64,000 nt of DNA. Origin: Stereum hirsutum FP-91666 SS1. Lineage: Eukaryota > Basidiomycota > Agaricomycetes > Russulales > Stereaceae. The stretch is from positions 1,713,063 through 1,777,062 of the forward strand of contig NW_006763131.1 in the NCBI RefSeq assembly GCF_000264905.1, read 5' to 3'. A program made the translations under genes and the position numbers. The notes beneath the pieces are model-generated. The model did not search any database. It was not told where the DNA came from and worked only from the letters and a program-made list of their open reading frames with translations. This document shows positions 21,698-33,207 of this stretch, piece by piece (within the stretch, counting starts at the first letter, position 1; each line of letters begins with the position of its first letter).

Positions 21698-23778
21698 TCA
21701 GACGTCGGCCCATCCACCTTCATCTAGTTTATAGGACGCTTCGGACTCGGGTTTGTCGGGACTGTCCACGAGTTTGGCCACACGCTCTTCAGCTCGTCCT
21801 GCAAAAGTAAATGCGTCAGAAAGAGCGTCGCGATGGGTAAGGTGAGTGGGATTACCTTTGCGAAGAAACATGCGCGTCGCGGATGCGTGTGAGATGATGT
21901 GACCACCGATAGGTTTCAATGCCCCGCCAGCAACGAACGTCATCGTCGCACCCGGGTCGGCTTCAAGGAGAGTAAGCGTATTATCAGTATTTGCCTGAAG
22001 GAGAAGACTACGGCGAAAGACTCACATTGTACTTGGTTGGTGATCAAGACGACGACCTGTGGATAAAGTAATTACAGGTGCACATGAGTATTATGGAACA
22101 ATCACTGACGTTGTACTCCTCAGATAATTTGGTGAGTTTGGAAAGCATCTGTAATAATGATATTGGAGATCGGTAGTCGTTCAGCAGTAAACCAGGTGAC
22201 TGTTACCTGTCCAAGCTAAAAAGGTAGATGAGCACGATGAAACTCATAGCTAGAACGATAATGTCTCACTTTCTGCTGACGCTCGCTCAATTCACCCCGT
22301 CCTGAGAAATCAACTCGGAAGAGGGCCATTATGCTGTCGACGATCTACAGGGTTGAATGAGACCTAGCCCGGAACAATATGACTGAAAGGAACGAACAAT
22401 CAGTCTGAAATCCTTGTCTTCCGCAAACCTCATGGAACACTCGTTAATGAGTTCCATCTAAATTCGATATCAGCCTTTATCTCAACAAGTAGAACAGAGG
22501 AAGGTACGGACCTGATGTTCACTGTTGAACGCGCGAGCTATAGATAAAACGAACGACAGCCAGGACATGAATATAATGATATAAAACTAGAAGCTCGAGA
22601 CGAACCGTAGAGTATGTTCTCTAACGCCATATCGCCATTCACACCAAAACGCTCCGCGATGGACTTGATACGGTCAGGCCGAAACGTCCCTACAAAAAAG
22701 GGTGAAAACGAGTACGATAGTATCGACATGAGCGTACACATACCCTCGGTGTCGATATATGCGACCTGCAAAGCTTGTCAACGGTCAGGCAGGCCAAGAA
22801 ACAACGCATATACTCACCTTCCCGGACGTCCCACCAAGTTCTGGAGGAAGTTGCGCCATAACACTGAGTGTATGCGCAAGCTGCGTCTTTCCTGTACGAT
22901 ACTCGCCGTATACTACACTCCATTTTATCGACGACGCGTCAAGAGAAGGCATAAGCAAACGACGAACCCTCAGTAATGGATTGAGACATCAGTCCACCTA
23001 GCATAGGAAAAAGAGAAGAGTTATAAACCATGCATGTTGATATGAAGAAAGAACAACGTACCTCCTAACATAGCATCCACCGCTTTACTACCGGTGCTCA
23101 GATTCATGACACGCCTCCGTTTATCTTGCATCTCCAGCCCAGTGGCGAACGACGACCCCTGCGTGGCTCGTCAACATATGCGCCATAGAGAATATAAACG
23201 AGACGGACAAGCATCTTGTGGGCCGCTTCCTGTAGTGAAGGTCAACATATGCTCTGTTATGAGGTACGAGAGTAAAACGCACTTTGATCTTCTCTACCTT
23301 CGCCTCCGACATGCCCTATACACAAGTATGAAACATCGTGAATGAAGTCACGTGAAAGGGATATGTACGAACCTTGATCTTAAGCATCGTCCTGCGCGTC
23401 GTCATGTTCACTCCGGAGACCGTATGAATCGCCGATCCCTGGAACGTGTTGGTGTTGAATGGAATTGAAGCGAAAAATGAGCGCATATATTCACGTACCT
23501 TTAGCTTCAAGATATCTTGCACGTTGATACCCTATTATCACCTGTTAATGATGGTCTTGCAGAAGGCATGACTCCAAACGGATGCATACATGCTGTTGCA
23601 ACTCGTCAACACTGTCGAAAAAAGGAGCCTATACAGAAATAAGCTCATATAATGATCGCATTCAATGGATGCAAGGACGTACTGCATCGTCTGCAGCCTC
23701 TTCCTGAGGCTCCGGACTGCCGGCACGAGAAGCGTCGGCCTGAGGAGTGTCGGTCTGAGCGGTGTTACGGCGAACCAT
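21698..23778 (-). CDS. DMC1: Meiotic strand-exchange recombinase DMC1
   Basis: RecA/RAD51-family recombinase acting in meiotic homologous recombination. The gene is split into about 19 exons that join in phase to ~353 residues (human DMC1 340). The N-terminal helix-hairpin part reads [26 protein letters not shown]. The Walker A motif GEYRTGKTQ and the TEGTFRPDR and [12 protein letters not shown] segments (Walker B) follow. [17 protein letters not shown] (L2 region) and the ending [12 protein letters not shown] identify DMC1 rather than RAD51. Exons are tiny: 21 nt (EAAHKML), 22 nt (VAYIDTE) and a 9-nt microexon at 22207-22215 (LGQ). Introns use GTCCGT and GTTCGT donors as well as standard ones. 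Expression is expected mainly in meiosis; no regulatory site was identified. Confidence 0.96.
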
Positions 23779-24081
23779 TGAATATGTGACAATTTTTTGT
23801 TAGTCGAGTGAAGGAAGCAGTCAGCAGTAATTGGGGAAAGAGGGAAAAGGAGCAGAAGCAAGTCGCGTTCGTGGCTCAGAAACGCCACATTTAAAGCGCG
23901 CAAATCGTCACGTGGTCGTGGCGAATCCCATTGTGGCGTCAGGACTCGGAACGACTGATCCAGATGGTATGTCAATTATCAGCAACGGCGCACAATCAAC
24001 TGCGAAAATACATGTAAGTGATAAGCAGCAGACAGCAGGCGGCGCACAAGAACGACGATAACTCTTCGGCACAACCGGGTG
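23779..24081. other. DMC1 promoter and BDP1 downstream region
   Basis: A 303-bp gap. No distinct motif is claimed. Confidence 0.5.
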
Positions 24082-26284
24082 TTAGCCATCCCATTCATCA
24101 TTGTCGATGGACCCCAGGACCTCCACACCGTCATTCTGCGTCTTCTTCGACTTTTTTCCGGAGGACGGTCGAGATGGGCCAGGTGTTGAAGACTTAGCAG
24201 GCGTTGAAGCGCCATCGCCAGACGTCCCTGCAGCAGGACCTGATCCGTCAGCTTCTTGTCCATCAAGCTGGGATAAGTTCGGGCGAGTAGGAGCGCGAAT
24301 TTCTGGCGTCGGGCCCGAGAAGTCCTTCCCTGTCATTCGAGACAGAGTTTGCATATCTGTGTCGATGTAGATATATCAGTATCCGTCTATATGAATGGAA
24401 AGAGATCTTACCATATGGGACACGATGGTCAAGGCAATATTGGATGCGAGCAGGATTCTTCTTGTCCTCGGCTTTGAACTTGTTCTTGCAAGCCTTCCGG
24501 TCGCGGCCAGGCATAACGTACGAGATCAGTTCGTAATTCTCGCCGAATTGTGAAAGCGCCTGTAATCCGTGTTAGTTGAATATGAGCGTATATATGTGAA
24601 TAGATTTTACCTCGTAAAACAATTCCGTCTCCATCCCACTCCAACGAGACCCTCCTGCTTTCTTCCCATATGAAGCAGAGTTGACGAACTTAGTAGCATC
24701 GGATTCCTCAACATGCACGTAGTTCTCCGTCTCATTCTCCTCAGCCCTGTCGACAAAGAGGGATTCTTCGTCCACGATGGTCTCGCCGTTGGGTCCTATT
24801 CGAACTTGCACAGTGAAGCGACTGGTATCTAGGGACTGCGAGTAATCAAACTGCGCGCTATCGTCTTTGCCACCCTCGTCGCCCTCGATGGTATTCTCAG
24901 CAGGAGGTTGGGAGCTTTCGGGAGTCGGTTGCTTGGATGTACTGGGAGCGTTGGTAGCAGGCTGAGACGAAGACGCGGCTGCTGGTCTGCCGTCGTCGAT
25001 ATCCTCCTCGTCCCTCCCATACTTCTTCGCCTCGGTGACGGCCCTCATACGTGCCCGCCTCTCCTTATTAGATTGTTTCCAAGCGGCATGATTGTCGAAA
25101 ATATGGGAAGCTTTGCTGCTTACACGACCTTGCCCCGTATCGTCGCAAAGGTTCGCCATAGTGATCACCGTGGGGTCCAAATCCTCTCCTGGCTCAGCGT
25201 CAGCGGAAAACGGAGGCGCCGACTCTTTGCGCTCGCGCGGAGCTGCACTCTTTCGCCTACGCTTCTTCGGTTGACTAGGCTCCTCTTCAGCACCTTCCTC
25301 AATCGCCTTCCGGGCGTTCACCTTCTTTCTTCGGGGTTTCTCCTGGGTCCCTTCGACCTGTCCTTCGACCTGACCGTCCGTCTCTGCAGCAGCGATGGCT
25401 TTCTTCGAGCGAGTACGCTTTCGGGAACCTTTCTCTGATGATTCTCCATTGTCGGCTGTCTCAGTTGTGGATCCCTTTCGTCGAGACGGACGTGAAGGTT
25501 TGACGACGCTGTCGGAGTTGAGACGAAGCCTTTGAGCATCTGAGCTTTGTATGTCGCCAAGATCATGAGGATGAGACAGTTCAGATTGATGAGGAAGCGG
25601 TGGTAAAGGGGATGTATCGAACTGTAAATTCGGATTCGAGAGATCCGGGATGGGCAGTGGCGTAGCCACAGGAGTTTGCGCAGGCTCTGACTGGGGCGGT
25701 ATTGGTGGGGGGCCAGCCTGAATGGACGGTAGAGACGAAGGTGGAGTTGGGAATGGGTCGTTCTGGGCAGGATGTGATGCTGGAGGTGCTGTAGGGGTGA
25801 CTCGAGGTGGTCCCATCGACGGTTGCCTCTTGCCGATAGTTATAGGAGTGGCTCTGACCGTGCCAGAACTGATGGGTGTCGCCGGCGTATAGACAGGAAT
25901 GGCATGTGGAGGTAAAGATGGTGGTTCCAAAAGCTGTGGTGCAGGGTTTGGTATCGAAACTTGAGCAGTTGTGGCGTGCGGGAGAGATGGAACAGGAGTT
26001 GGGTAGGGAGCATTCGATGGTTCGGAAGAGGAGCTCTGAGTTGGTCCCTGGACGTGTTCATGAGCGTTTGTGGAAGACGAAGCGACTGGTTGAGCAGAAG
26101 AAGAGGCGGTAGAAGGTGTGTCTTTCGGAGCAGGGGTCTGCGTCGATGTCCGTCGAGCATTGTCTGTCGGGGCGCGCGGTCGTCCCTTCGCCACTGGTTT
26201 GAAGACAGTCCCGCCTTTCTCTGTAATGCTGTTAGCCACGACAACTTGTAAGAGTTACAGTCACTCACGAACGCGGGTGGACAT
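24082..26284 (-). CDS. BDP1: TFIIIB subunit B'' (BDP1) with SANT domain
   Basis: Component of the RNA polymerase III initiation factor TFIIIB, with TBP and BRF1. Four exons (26269-26284, 24611-26220, 24412-24559, 24082-24356) give 682 residues. Exon 1 codes only for MSTRV plus one base; the frame of exon 2 has no earlier ATG, so this small exon is needed. Residues ~8-430 are Pro/Ser/Lys-rich and disordered, with FKPVAKGRPRAP at the start as in other fungal BDP1 proteins. The extended SANT domain near residue 525 reads GGSRWSGMETELFYEALSQFGENYELI and PGRDRKACKNKFKAEDKKNP, crossing an intron. The C-terminus is acidic. TFIIIB assignment rests on this domain and its flanks. Confidence 0.92.
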
Positions 26285-27053
26285 AGCGTTACAACTGTAA
26301 CCTCTGTATGAGCGGAGTGGTGATGAGAACGTAGTGGACGCGACAGGAAAAGCTCTGAAAGCAATCGGAAAGGACTAAGCAACCTTTGATGTGGTTTCCG
26401 GTGGTATGGCTCATGTGTGGCGCGTTATCTTATCTATAGGCCCACCACGCTGGCGCATTGTTGAGCAATTCGGGTGTTCAAACTTCAAACGTTCACTGTC
26501 TGCACCAACTTGTTCGCGCCACAGGTATTAGCTTCGTCCCCATTATGCTCAAAAAAATTCGCGGTACAAATCGCCAATGGCACGCGAGCTTGCGAGCGGA
26601 GTCTTGTACCACAGCACCCACATCTCATCCACGTTTGACCCGCACTCGTTTTATTGGCTTGAATTTCGCTCGCCCCTCGTCCAACTTTTCCGCTGAAACA
26701 GTGACAACAGGACAGATGTATCACAGTGTGTTCCGCGCGGGTTCAGGCCATCCTAGTCTTGCAGCAAGTTGTGAAAAGAGACCCGTACGGGGTTGGCATC
26801 AGACAAGTCCGTCTGAGTAAGTCATTGTAGTAGTCAGGAAGGGCGTGTTCTGTGAATTTATTTCGGGCGGTCTTGTTTCGGACGGCGGTCCTTGAAGAGA
26901 CTCGTCCTTGTCAAGGAGCGTAACTTATCGGAGTGGCGACCGGACGGGCATATAGGAAGGAGGCCAGCAACGTTCACAGAAGCTGAAAGGACGGCGTATA
27001 AGGATACAGAAAGCAAATATTACACAGCAGTAAGGTTCCATCGAACTATATCG
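26285..27053. other. Gap between BDP1 promoter and RFC4 3' end
   Basis: A 769-bp stretch. A 120-codon + strand frame at 26458-26820 has no motif or splice support. Nothing else is recognised. Confidence 0.5.
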
Positions 27054-28523
27054 CTATATCTTGAACATATCGGGCTTCATATTCTATGCCGGACTCAGTC
27101 AGCCTAGTGATGCGAAGAAAGTCACAGAAGATTGAACATACGAGCTTGCATAACCGGGCAATAAGCCCTGCCAGTTGGATCAGGGTGCCAACACCTTCCA
27201 GTATTCTCATGTGGGTAAAGCCGATCTCCTAATAAGATCGCATCAGTCTATGCTCAGTCGCAGAATAGGGGGAGGCGAACCTTGATATATTCGAGCTTAG
27301 TATATTCAGGGAGCCTACGCAGTGCTAATCAGCCAAACGAGCTCGGATGAACGACATGGAGACGCACTCATCAAATGTCTTGACGACACGGAAAATCGTG
27401 ACAATAATGTCTACTGCGCTATAACCTTGTCCCCAGAGCTCCGACAACTTCTCCATCGCGAGGTCAACATTTGACTTCATACAAGCGCGAATGATGGTCT
27501 GGACGATGATCGGATGTGGCTGATCGCAAACTTTGAAGACATTGTCTGATGAGACGAAACCGAAACCAGACCATGTTGACTGCAGGTTGTTGATGGCTTG
27601 TCGCATGTCTCCTTCAGAGGTAAAGATGAGCGCCGTCAAGCCGTCATCATTGTATTCGACCTAGATAACAGTCAGGCCTACGCCACACGCCACGCGAGAC
27701 GATGTCGACTTACCTTTTCAATGTCACATATTTCCAGCAGTCGCTTCAGGATCTCCGCGTCTCGAAGTTTAGCATAACGCAGAATGGCGCAACGGCTCTG
27801 TATTGGTTCGATGATTTTGTTGGACATATTGCAAGCGAGACAGAACCGTGTCGTGTTGGAGAAGATCTCCATTGTCCGCCGGAGCGCTTGTTGTGCGCCA
27901 GCGGTCATGCTGAGAGGGTATCAGAATAGAGCGCTTGAAGAGACACACGAATGTCGCACCTGTCAGCTTCGTCGAGAATTACAATCTTGTGTCTTCCGGG
28001 AGGCAGAGTAACCTTCTTCTGAGCAAATGCCTTGATTTTGTTGCGCACGACGTCGATACCTCTGTATGTAGAGCCAGACAGTCAAGCATATGGCGTCTCC
28101 GGCAAAGTGAGGGTACGCACCTTTCGTCTGACGCGTTCAACTCCAGTACACCCTCCTTGTAGGCATCACCCAACAATTGATGCGCGAGACAATGAATGCT
28201 TGTCGTTTTGCCGATACCAGGCATTCCCTACGTGTATACGTGAATACTATGCACACGTCATGAGCTAAACCGCACTCACTGATATGATGAGATGGGGAAC
28301 ATTTCCGTCTCTTGCAATGACCTTCAGTCGGTCTATTGTGTCTGAGTTTCCGACCACATCGTCAAGTATGTTAGGTCGGTATTTTTCCACCCTGGGGTCA
28401 TGTACGCCTCAGTGAGTGGACAGAGATTGCACGAAAAATGAATAGATTGTACCATGGCAGTTCGTAAGGGATATCTGAGCCATTTGTGGCAGGTGCCTTG
28501 CCTTTGGTAGCGGCTGAGGACAT
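27054..28523 (-). CDS. RFC4: Replication factor C small subunit RFC4 (human RFC2 type)
   Basis: AAA+ clamp-loader subunit that helps load PCNA. Nine exons (28453-28523, 28280-28391, 28121-28227, 27960-28061, 27714-27909, 27368-27660, 27281-27314, 27142-27228, 27054-27083) give 343 residues. Motifs: LPWVEKYRP (box I, across intron 1), [10 protein letters not shown] (Walker A), ILDEADSMT (Walker B, across an intron), and [14 protein letters not shown] with the SRC arginine finger. [13 protein letters not shown] follows. The 3' end needs a 58-nt intron with a good CTGAC branch site; the last exon (NMKPDMFKI) then matches the conserved C-terminus. Read-through of that intron would end at 27046 instead. 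The gene is transcribed divergently from the mitochondrial SerRS gene, 167 bp away. Confidence 0.96.
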
Positions 28524-28690
28524 GATGAGAGTGCCAGTCAAGAAAAAAGCCGTTTTCCCTTTGCTATGATAATGGAGGAAGAGAACAACGGGAGAATCCG
28601 AAGACAGCAACGCGACGCGACGTTGTGTAAAGATTTCCCACCTGTCCTGATCTCGACGCGTCGTGTGACAAACTTGTGACGCGACGCGAC
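28524..28690. promoter_or_regulatory. Bidirectional RFC4 / mitochondrial SerRS promoter with MCB-like sites
   Basis: Only 167 bp separate the start codons of RFC4 (-) and the mitochondrial seryl-tRNA synthetase (+). It contains a palindromic ACGCGT at 28656-28661, the MluI cell-cycle box bound by MBF in yeasts, and ACGCGA-type half matches near 28610-28618 and just before the SerRS ATG (28680-28690). MBF sites fit the known G1/S expression of RFC genes; binding here is inferred. Confidence 0.65.
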
Positions 28691-30308
28691 ATGCTCACCT
28701 GCGTCCGTCATCTTGCCCGCCGTCGCCCAAATTATCCTGGTATGTGCCCTCCATGCAAACAGGAACAGTATTGACCTTCCTTAAAACATTTGATAGCACG
28801 GTTTTACTCCGCCAAGGCAAGCCAGAAATCCACCTCGTCGTCTAAGACCGGCACTGCTATTCCAAAGCCACGACTGGACTACCGCTCCATTTCTGAAAAT
28901 GTTGTCTTTAAATCCCACAATGCTTTCAACCGGAGAGCGAACCTCCCAGTTGGAGCCATTCAATCCATAGACTCCCTTTATCAACAACATAAAACCTTGG
29001 CCCGTACTCTCAACGACAAGAAGCACATACAGGGCACAATCGGCGAGAAAATCAGGAGTACGAAGGACCCAGAGACCAAGCAATCTCTTCTCTCCGAGGC
29101 GAAGGCACTCAAATCCGAAGTCTCCCAGCTAGAGACCCAACTTGACAACATCGCTGATCGCTTGCTCAGTTTGGCTCTTGCTGTTCCCAATGACACCCAC
29201 CCCGAGACTCCTCTGGGTCCCGAATCCGCCGCCGTCACACTCTCTACACATGGCCCCGAACCTCTGCCCATTTCCTCTTCGAGAGACCACGTCTCGGTCG
29301 GGAAACAGCTTGGTCTTTTGGACCTTGAAGCGGCTGCTACCGTAACGGGATCATCCTGGTACTATCTTCTCCGCGAAGGAGCCTTGCTTGAGATGGCACT
29401 GGTCAACTATGCTTTATCCATCGCTATCCGACATGGTTTCACTCCCGTCACCACACCCGACGTCGTCCGCTCCGATATTGCATATCGCTGTGGGTTTCAA
29501 CCTCGAGATCCATCTGTAGACCCACCTGTGTCGCAGATGTACCACGTCTCATCCTCACATCCCGAGCTCGTACTCGCTGGCACGGCAGAAATCCCACTGG
29601 CCGGACTCTTCGCTAACAAAATCTTCAATGCTGGAGAACTCCCTCGCAAGGTCGTCGGCCTGGGTCGTGCATTTCGAGCGGAGGCGGGAGCCCGTGGAGC
29701 AGATACGCGAGGACTGTATCGGGTACACCAGTTCACCAAGCTAGAGCTGTTCGCTGTATCAGAGAGAGAACAGAGTGACGAGCTTATGGAAGAGATCAGG
29801 CGAATACAACTCGAAATATTCGAGGGTTTGGGGCTGCCGTTCAGGTATAATTCATTTCTCCTCTTTGGTGTTCTAATAGCATATCGTTAAACTAATTCGT
29901 ATTATTCCCTATGCTAGAGTGCTGGACATGCCAACAGAAGAACTCGGTGCTGCCGCTTATCGTAAGTACGACATGGAAGCCTGGATGCCCGGTCGTGGAG
30001 GCTGGGGCGAGATATCCTCTACGTCGAACTGCACCGACTACCAAGCGCGAAGACTGCACATCAGGTATCGCCCCACTGCATCACCATCCTCGACCTCCAC
30101 TCCCTCCTTTGCGTCGACACAATCATCAAGCCTCCCCTTTGCCCACACACTTAACGGGACCGCCGCTGCCGTTCCCAGGCTCATTGTCGCTCTGCTTGAG
30201 AACGGGGCACGATTCGACGAGGGGCGTGTCGTGGGAATAAACCTGCCGAAGTCACTTCAGCCATTTTGGTTGGGTGATCCTGGACGGGATATCATACGCT
30301 GGATATGA
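28691..30308 (+). CDS. DIA4: Mitochondrial seryl-tRNA synthetase
   Basis: Class II aminoacyl-tRNA synthetase that charges mitochondrial tRNA-Ser. Three exons (28691-28739, 28797-29844, 29918-30308) give 495 residues. The small first exon plus the start of exon 2 encode a basic, acid-free mitochondrial presequence ([20 protein letters not shown]). Exon 2 has no usable ATG of its own, which supports this start. An N-terminal coiled-coil arm spans residues ~60-125. [13 protein letters not shown] and [26 protein letters not shown] (motif 2) lie in exon 2. Exon 3 holds [13 protein letters not shown] and motif 3, [20 protein letters not shown]. Organellar rather than cytosolic type is judged from the presequence and divergence. 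Confidence 0.94.
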
Positions 30309-30635
30309 TACACGCGTATTGCTAAGTCGCAATGGCCAGACGTAGCAATCCTGTGCCACGCACCGGGCCGCACACTCTACGGGTACTGGTAGAAATAAAA
30401 GAAGCGTATTCCAACACCGATTACCAACAGCGTACTGAAGTACATGTACATTCGTAAGTCAAAACACGGCCCACAAGCTGCCCAGAACCCTCCAGAAGGA
30501 ATCAAAATACAAACAATAAATCTCGCACCGCTAAATCCAGCAATCATACAGATCAACCCTCCGATACAATGTTCTGTCTACCCTTCATCCTCCATCTTCG
30601 AATTTCTTCATCGTAAACGATGTACGTTGTTGTCA
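30309..30635. other. Convergent gap between SerRS and LSB5
   Basis: A 327-bp convergent gap with no recognised feature. Confidence 0.5.
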
Positions 30636-32641
30636 TTAGTCTGCAAAGGGGTCCGCGAAGGGGTCATCTTCATCGGCGTTCTTCACGGCCTTGTGTGCAT
30701 CTTGTCCACTGTCCGAATCATCGCCATAGTCTCGTCGGCCACCCGAGGAAGGTCCGGCGCGTTGATTGTGGGTATCTTCGTCAGAGGATTCATAGTCACT
30801 ATAGTCCGAGAGGGTACCACGGCGGTAATCCTCATCATCTGAGGAATGAGCATTTGGGCGGATGGGAGGTGGCAAATTCCTGTTCACAATCGTCAAGGCG
30901 GCATCAGTCTCCCTAAATTACAGAGAACGAAGACGTTGGCTGACCTTTGGTCCGCTCCCAAAGTACCAAAGCTGAGATCCTGTAGATCAGGATGGAGATG
31001 GGGTGCCGGTACCTCATCCGTTTCAGAGTCCTTCTCCCGTCCACGCTTCATTGCTCTCATTACTGCGGCACGCTGTTTCTCCTGCAATTTCAAGACTTCC
31101 GAGTCGTTGATGTTCGCGGCAGCTAGTCCCTCCTGCACTTCGGCAACGTCCTTCTCAGTGACAGCAGGATTAGATAGCTATACAACTTGTGTCAGTGCGG
31201 AAGTCCAACAACTCTAAAGGGGTAGACTCACTGTATCATACGACTGCATTGCGGCTATAATCCGCTCATTTGTTTCAATAAGCGTCCCGATGAACTCTTC
31301 ATCTTCAACCAGCTATGTAACGGGTCTCATTCAGTGATATTTCTTGGTTCAAGCCTAAGTGTCTGATATACCTGGATGTAGCGAACGATTTGCTTTCGGG
31401 CCTGTTTTGTCTTCGTTAAGCATTCTTGTACCCGCTCGTTCGACTGCAGACTGTCGTGTTCCGTGTTGACAAGCTATAGGAGAATCAGTAATTGAGATTT
31501 AGAACGATGGAGTGCTCTCACTGTGATGGCATTGACCAGGTTATTAGCTGCAGAGGAAGCATTGGCTATTGCTGTCAGTACGGCAGGTTTCTCCTGTTAT
31601 GTCTCTCTGATGAGTCCCGAGACCATCGCAAGAAAGGCGTATATCACGGACCTCTTCGAAGTTAAAGGGCTTTCGTTTCGGCTTGTTCTTCGACCGCTTC
31701 CTGTCCTCCTCCGCTTTCCTTATTCGCTCCTTCTCAGCTTCTTTCTCCATCCGTGCCTTCCTCTTCGCGTCCTCCTTCGCAGCTTTCTCCTCCTTCCGCT
31801 TTCTCTCGTGCTCGGACTCTCTCTCCAGCGCCGCCTGGTGATTCAATTGTGATTGCCGTTTAGCGCTGTCATCGGGTCTGCACTGTCGGTAGAGCCCGGC
31901 CACGATGGTCATGCTACGATCGTCCTTGAACTGGTTATGCCACGATGCAAGCACGGCAATGAGTTTCTTCCGGACTTTGGGATCAGTGGAGGGATCAGTG
32001 GAAAGTTGCTTGATAGCGTCGGTGAAGTGGCCATCGGCGAATGTTGCTGAAGACGTGCAAGAGAAAGTAAGAAACGTGGTGGTGTAGTATCTGAGGTAGT
32101 ATATCTTACTTTGGAATTTGGTGCCGCAGTTCTCCACCAACGCTTTGAGAATCTAGATGAGAATCCGATCTCAGAAGGGGCCACAATCGTCAATCGTGAG
32201 GAGATACTGACAACAAGAGCCCGATATTGATTGTGCGCGTTGCCGTGCTTAAGCTTCTTCCTCAAGGCTCTCGATGCCTCTGAAGAACTAATTATGATCT
32301 GGTCAGAGGTGAACCTAAGTGATAGGCATTGAACTCACCCAGTGGCGGCTTGGAGGTTGATAGAATCGATCAACTCTGGTATGCTTGAGCAAACCTCTCA
32401 ATACAACACAACCGATAGTGAGGAAATCAGCTAACCCGTCGTAGACCTCGTCCTCATACCCAGGTGAGGTCAGTATGTCGACCCATTCCGTGATTGAAGA
32501 CTATAAGCAGACCGGGCAGAAAGCCAGATATCGGAGATTAGCGTGAGCACGGATGCGATGAGGTGAACCTGGCTGGCATACGCGTGGTTTTTCTCGAGAA
32601 AGAGCTGCTGCTGCTTGTTTGGCAAGACTGATGGCTGCCAT
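30636..32641 (-). CDS. LSB5: LSB5-like VHS/GAT endocytic adaptor
   Basis: Relative of yeast Lsb5, which links actin assembly (Las17) with ubiquitin-dependent membrane traffic. Eleven exons (32582-32641, 32436-32500, 32339-32383, 32212-32287, 32110-32152, 31652-32046, 31522-31593, 31372-31473, 31232-31312, 30945-31177, 30636-30879) give 471 residues. The VHS domain runs from SSITEWVDILTSPGYEDEVYDG through SSEASRALRKKLKHG to residue ~150. A Lys/Glu-rich coiled coil of about 60 residues follows. The GAT domain includes ANNLVNAIT, LVNTEHDSLQSN and LVEDEEFIGTLIETNERI, spread over four small exons. The C-terminus is acidic and ends in the repeat DPFADPFAD, a likely adaptor/EH-binding motif. The VHS region is cut into five exons of 43-76 nt. 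Confidence 0.9.
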
Positions 32642-33207
32642 GGCTAGAGAACGGATAGGTGTTGTAGGAGAACGAGGAAGGAAAGGACGATATTCATGTG
32701 CGGAAGGCGCATTCCCCAACCTGGCCACACGACGTCACGCCTTGTTCAATTTCAAACCAGCGTTATTGTGCGCCAGATCGCCACGCGCGGCTCCAGATAA
32801 GGACATTCTCAACTTGAACGACGCTGGACCGAAGTGTGTGATAAAGGGGCCATTTTTTTTGTCCTTTGTTCTGTCTATTGTGCGAACAGCTAACAATAAT
32901 GGTTCTATGTCCTTCAGATCATGCAGCGAGATACATCTTGTACTGTCCAGGATCTATCTGAGAGTGTAGTACAATCGGAGAACGGGCGCACAACATCACA
33001 GGTGGTATAAGGGATGGGGAAAGCTGACTCGAGAATAAGGAAGCAAATAAATATCATCACAGATCATGACTAGATGCACGACAGACACAGTCTCGAGGAC
33101 AAAAAGGTGACAGACAGAGAACCCAGCTAGTAAAGGATAAATAAACCTAATAAAACAGACAAATCCCGAACAAATGAGATTCGTGTCGTTCGAGGCTATC
33201 GAAGCCC
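32642..33207. other. LSB5 promoter and GH55 downstream region
   Basis: A 566-bp gap between two minus-strand genes without recognised coding features. Confidence 0.5.

Noticed and set aside
27046..27141. Read-through C-terminus of RFC4
   Set aside because: An intron with a good CTGAC branch site yields the conserved [10 protein letters not shown] ending, which is better supported.
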